In this document: positions 51,807-53,928 of the stretch, piece after piece
Numbering within the stretch: the first letter of the stretch is position 1
How the letters are laid out: the number at the start of each line of letters is the position of its first letter
Assembly (NCBI GenBank): GCA_964499695.1
Contig: CAZCMD010000014.1
Coordinates: 1 to 53,928, forward strand
Direction: 5' to 3'
DNA length: 53,928 bases
Origin: JAAZBV01 sp964499695
Lineage (GTDB): Bacteria; Desulfobacterota; DSM-4660; Desulfatiglandales; HGW-15
Program-made: the position numbers and the translations under genes
The notes under the pieces: generated by a model
The model's input: only the letters and a program-made list of their open reading frames with translations
Told to the model about the DNA's origin: nothing
Database searches by the model: none

Positions 51807-53522
51807 ATGAAAAAGATATTGAGTCGCAGATTTTTTCAACTCGGTTTGGTGCTGATTGCGGGTTTCTTTTTTGGATGGTTGTTTTTCAGTTCAGACTCCA
51901 CAACTGAACATCAGCATTCATATGAACAGGTGGAGGAAACCACCTATACCTGTTCAATGCACCCTCAAATAAGGCAAAATAAACCGGGCAAATGCCCGAT
52001 TTGCGGAATGGATTTAATACCGGTAACTAAAAAAACTGATAAGGGAGAAAGCAGCCCCTTTGTACATGTAATGTCACCGGAAGCCTTAGCTTTGGTAAAT
52101 GTGCAAACACAGAAAGTAAAAGCGGTTTCGCCAGAACATGAAATTTACCTCACAGGGAAGGTTGCTGTAAATGAACAGCGGTTAGCTGTTTTAACTGCCA
52201 ACTATTCAGGCAGAATTGAAAAGCTGTTTATTGATTTTACAGGGCAAAAAGTAAGCAAAGGACAAAAACTGGCAACTATCTATTCTCCCGAACTGGTAAC
52301 TGCACAAAAAGAGTTGATGGAGGCTTCAAAGTATAAGGATATCAATTCGGCCCTATATAATGCTGTAAAAGAAAAATTGCGATTATGGAAAATAACCGAA
52401 GGCCAGATCGCAGAAATCGAAAGCAGCGGGGTTGTTTTGACAGAATTGGATATCTATTCAGACAGGTCAGGCATTGTTATCAGAAGGGAAATAGCAAAAG
52501 GTGACTATGTAAGCAAAGGTATGGTTCTTTTCGAAATTGCAGACCTGGGAACTCTCTGGGTCTTTTTAGATGCCTATGAAAGTGATCTGCCTTTTTTAAA
52601 AATCGGTCAGAAAATCAGTTTTACTGTTTCATCTGTCCCTGGTAAGGAATTTTCATCTTCCATCTCATTTATTGATCCTTTAATCAATCAGCAGACAAGA
52701 ACCGCCTCAGTAAGGGCTGAAATAAATAACACACAACAAATACTCAAACCGGAAATGTTTGTGAAAGCCAGGGTCAAGGCAGGTTTACCTGTTAAGGAAA
52801 AATCTTTGGTCGTACCCAAAACATCTGTTTTATGGACAGGTAAACGCTCTATCGTGTATGTGAGAGATCCTGATGCGGAATCTCCGGCCTTTGAAATGAG
52901 AGAGATATCGCTTGGCGCTTCTCCTGGTGAATACTATATAGTTGAAAATGGATTGGCCTTAGATGAGGAAATTGTCACAAACGGTGTATTTGCAATAGAT
53001 GCAGCAGCACAGTTGAGCGGTAATTATAGTATGATGAGCAGGGCCCAAGATAATACCCTCACGGCCCCTGATAAGTTCACTGAACAGTTGACAGAATTCT
53101 TTAACCAATACTTTGAGGTGAAAAACAGTTTGGTGCAAGGTAATTTTCAGCTTTCCCATTCAAATGCCAAGATACTTTCATCAGCATTAAACAGGGTTGA
53201 TATGAACCTTTTGGCCAATGAAACACATAATGTCTGGATGCAACATTATATGGCATTGAAAAAACAGTCGGAATTATTTGTTGATGCAAATGACATAAAT
53301 AAACAGAGAGAAGTTTTGTCTGTGCTTAGTGATCAGCTGATTGAAATTGCTGATATTTTCGGATTGAAGTTTGAGACCGTTTTCGTTGATTACTGCCCAA
53401 TGGCATTAGATAACAAAGGGGCATATTGGCTGAGCGAATTTGAGGAAATCAAAAATCCATACTTTGGAGATGCCATGCCTGGATGCGGTGAAGTAAGAAG
53501 GAAAATACGAAAAAATATATAA
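51807..53522 (+). CDS. cusB: CusB-family RND adaptor with heavy-metal-binding and DUF3347-type domains
   Basis: This 571-residue periplasmic adaptor links CusA and CusC. A membrane anchor (about 12-29) is followed by a heavy-metal-binding domain (about 45-72: YTCSMHPQIRQNKPGKCPIC, GMDL), the hairpin, lipoyl and beta-barrel adaptor core, and a C-terminal DUF3347-type domain (about 410-560: VDYCPMALDNKGAYWLSEF, NPYFGDAMPGCGEV), which could also bind metal through its Cys residues. This tail is characteristic of Bacteroidetes metal-efflux proteins. It lies 19 bases after cusC, with GGTGAAAA upstream. Confidence 0.92.
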   Translation: MKKILSRRFFQLGLVLIAGFFFGWLFFSSDSTTEHQHSYEQVEETTYTCSMHPQIRQNKPGKCPICGMDLIPVTKKTDKGESSPFVHVMSPEALALVNVQTQKVKAVSPEHEIYLTGKVAVNEQRLAVLTANYSGRIEKLFIDFTGQKVSKGQKLATIYSPELVTAQKELMEASKYKDINSALYNAVKEKLRLWKITEGQIAEIESSGVVLTELDIYSDRSGIVIRREIAKGDYVSKGMVLFEIADLGTLWVFLDAYESDLPFLKIGQKISFTVSSVPGKEFSSSISFIDPLINQQTRTASVRAEINNTQQILKPEMFVKARVKAGLPVKEKSLVVPKTSVLWTGKRSIVYVRDPDAESPAFEMREISLGASPGEYYIVENGLALDEEIVTNGVFAIDAAAQLSGNYSMMSRAQDNTLTAPDKFTEQLTEFFNQYFEVKNSLVQGNFQLSHSNAKILSSALNRVDMNLLANETHNVWMQHYMALKKQSELFVDANDINKQREVLSVLSDQLIEIADIFGLKFETVFVDYCPMALDNKGAYWLSEFEEIKNPYFGDAMPGCGEVRRKIRKNI

Positions 53523-53891
53523 GGTTTTCCGAACCATTGGAATTTATGTCAGTTTTTTATCATTATATACATGAAGAGCTTTATATCAATCTGCCAAGGC
53601 ATGGTAGCATCTTTTCACCCTCTCTGATATTTTAAATAAATGTATGTGCTCTGTTCATAAAAGTGCCCGGATGTGCTTTTTTTTATATACTTTTTATAAC
53701 TATAACCCCTTGTAAATATAAGCTAATTTATTGGGATTGGATAATTATGCTTTAAGTTGCTGGATTCAGGATGAAAAATAATTTTTACAATTGAATAAAA
53801 AAGATAAAAACTGGCATAAAAATTGAATAAAATAGATTGCAGTGCCGATAATAAATTATATCAGGCAAAATTAATTAAAGGAGTAAAGAGA
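53523..53891. other. Spacer before the last gene
   Basis: No gene is visible in these 369 AT-rich bases. A 16-base near-direct repeat (ATTGAATAAAAAAGAT at 53789, ATTGAATAAAATAGAT at 53822) flanks TGGCAT-N5-TTGAA (53812-53827), which has the sigma-54 layout except that the -12 GC is GA. GCCGATAA at 53844-53851 matches the sigma-28 -10 but lacks a proper -35. An AAAGGAG lies at 53878-53884. Confidence 0.5.
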
Positions 53892-53928
53892 ATGTTTCGA
53901 TTAAGAAGGGGAGAAGTGAAGAGGAATG
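53892..53928 (+). CDS. Start of a gene cut by the window edge
   Basis: ATG 53892 follows AAAGGAG by seven bases and opens a frame, MFRLRRGEVKRN, still open at the window end. Short basic leaders of this kind precede the GFTLIE motif of type IV pilins, but that motif would lie beyond the window, so the pilin idea is a guess from the leader and the sigma-54-like promoter. Confidence 0.55.
   Translation, partial: MFRLRRGEVKRN

Noticed and set aside
53844..53851. A sigma-28 promoter
   Set aside because: GCCGATAA matches the -10 fully but the -35 region (GAATAAAA) does not fit at the required spacing.

Overview
The window looks like chromosomal DNA of a Gram-negative, anaerobic deltaproteobacterium (Desulfobacterota/Myxococcota side). 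This is inferred from gene content: a selenocysteine-containing selD, a TRAP transporter, ferredoxin-fused nitroreductase and flavoprotein genes, a PilB ATPase next to an MglA-type GTPase, and a Glt/Agl-like envelope machine. No rRNA, tRNA, CRISPR array or transposase was seen. Almost all genes are on the + strand; the exceptions are uvrA, a cupin gene and one small secreted protein.

Layout. (1) 0.27-3.1 kb: DctP-DctQ-DctM TRAP transporter. (2) 3.4-12.2 kb: signalling and polarity block with an HTH/Cys-rich/PAS regulator, a PAS histidine kinase, a receiver-HDOD protein, a double receiver with a PATAN-like tail, a MinD/ParA-like ATPase, an MglA-like GTPase and a PilB-like ATPase with an N-terminal TPR-like extension. 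(3) 12.4-13.5 kb: selD, read through an in-frame TGA (Sec19) with a SECIS-like hairpin. (4) 14.2-31.0 kb: a tightly coupled 12-gene operon. It has one TolQ/ExbB channel, two ExbD/TolR proteins (one with Asn in place of the proton-carrying Asp), a small exported protein, an FHA/AgmX-PglI-type TonB-like protein, an outer-membrane barrel, two TPR proteins, and four surface-type proteins (propeller lipoprotein, thrombospondin-3-repeat protein, von Willebrand A lipoprotein, PPC-like lipoprotein). The set resembles the myxobacterial AglRQS-Glt gliding/Nfs machinery with a CglB-like adhesin, and ends at a strong terminator. (5) 31.3-39.7 kb: a TonB2/Ttp-type energy-transduction operon (DUF3450, TtpC-like, ExbB, two ExbD, TonB, TPR), followed by a BlaI repressor and a BlaR1-like M56 protease whose sensor region ends in a TonB domain. 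TACA-TGTA dyads lie at both promoters, suggesting one regulon. (6) 39.7-46.0 kb: uvrA, cupin, PPOX-ferredoxin, nitroreductase-ferredoxin, DUF2892 and a small secreted protein, separated by heptanucleotide-unit repeats and palindromes. (7) 46.2-53.5 kb: HMA protein, CusA, CusC and CusB, with a Bacteroidetes-like flavour (CusB ends in a DUF3347-type domain), probably acquired horizontally. (8) 53.9 kb: the start of a further gene, cut by the window edge.

How it fits together: blocks 2 and 4 plausibly form a surface-motility or surface-adhesion system (polarity GTPase and ATPases plus a proton-driven envelope machine and adhesins). Block 5 plausibly is a self-regulated outer-membrane energisation system in which a TonB-domain protease senses and a BlaI repressor controls the TonB motor. 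Both functional readings are inference from gene content and sequence motifs.
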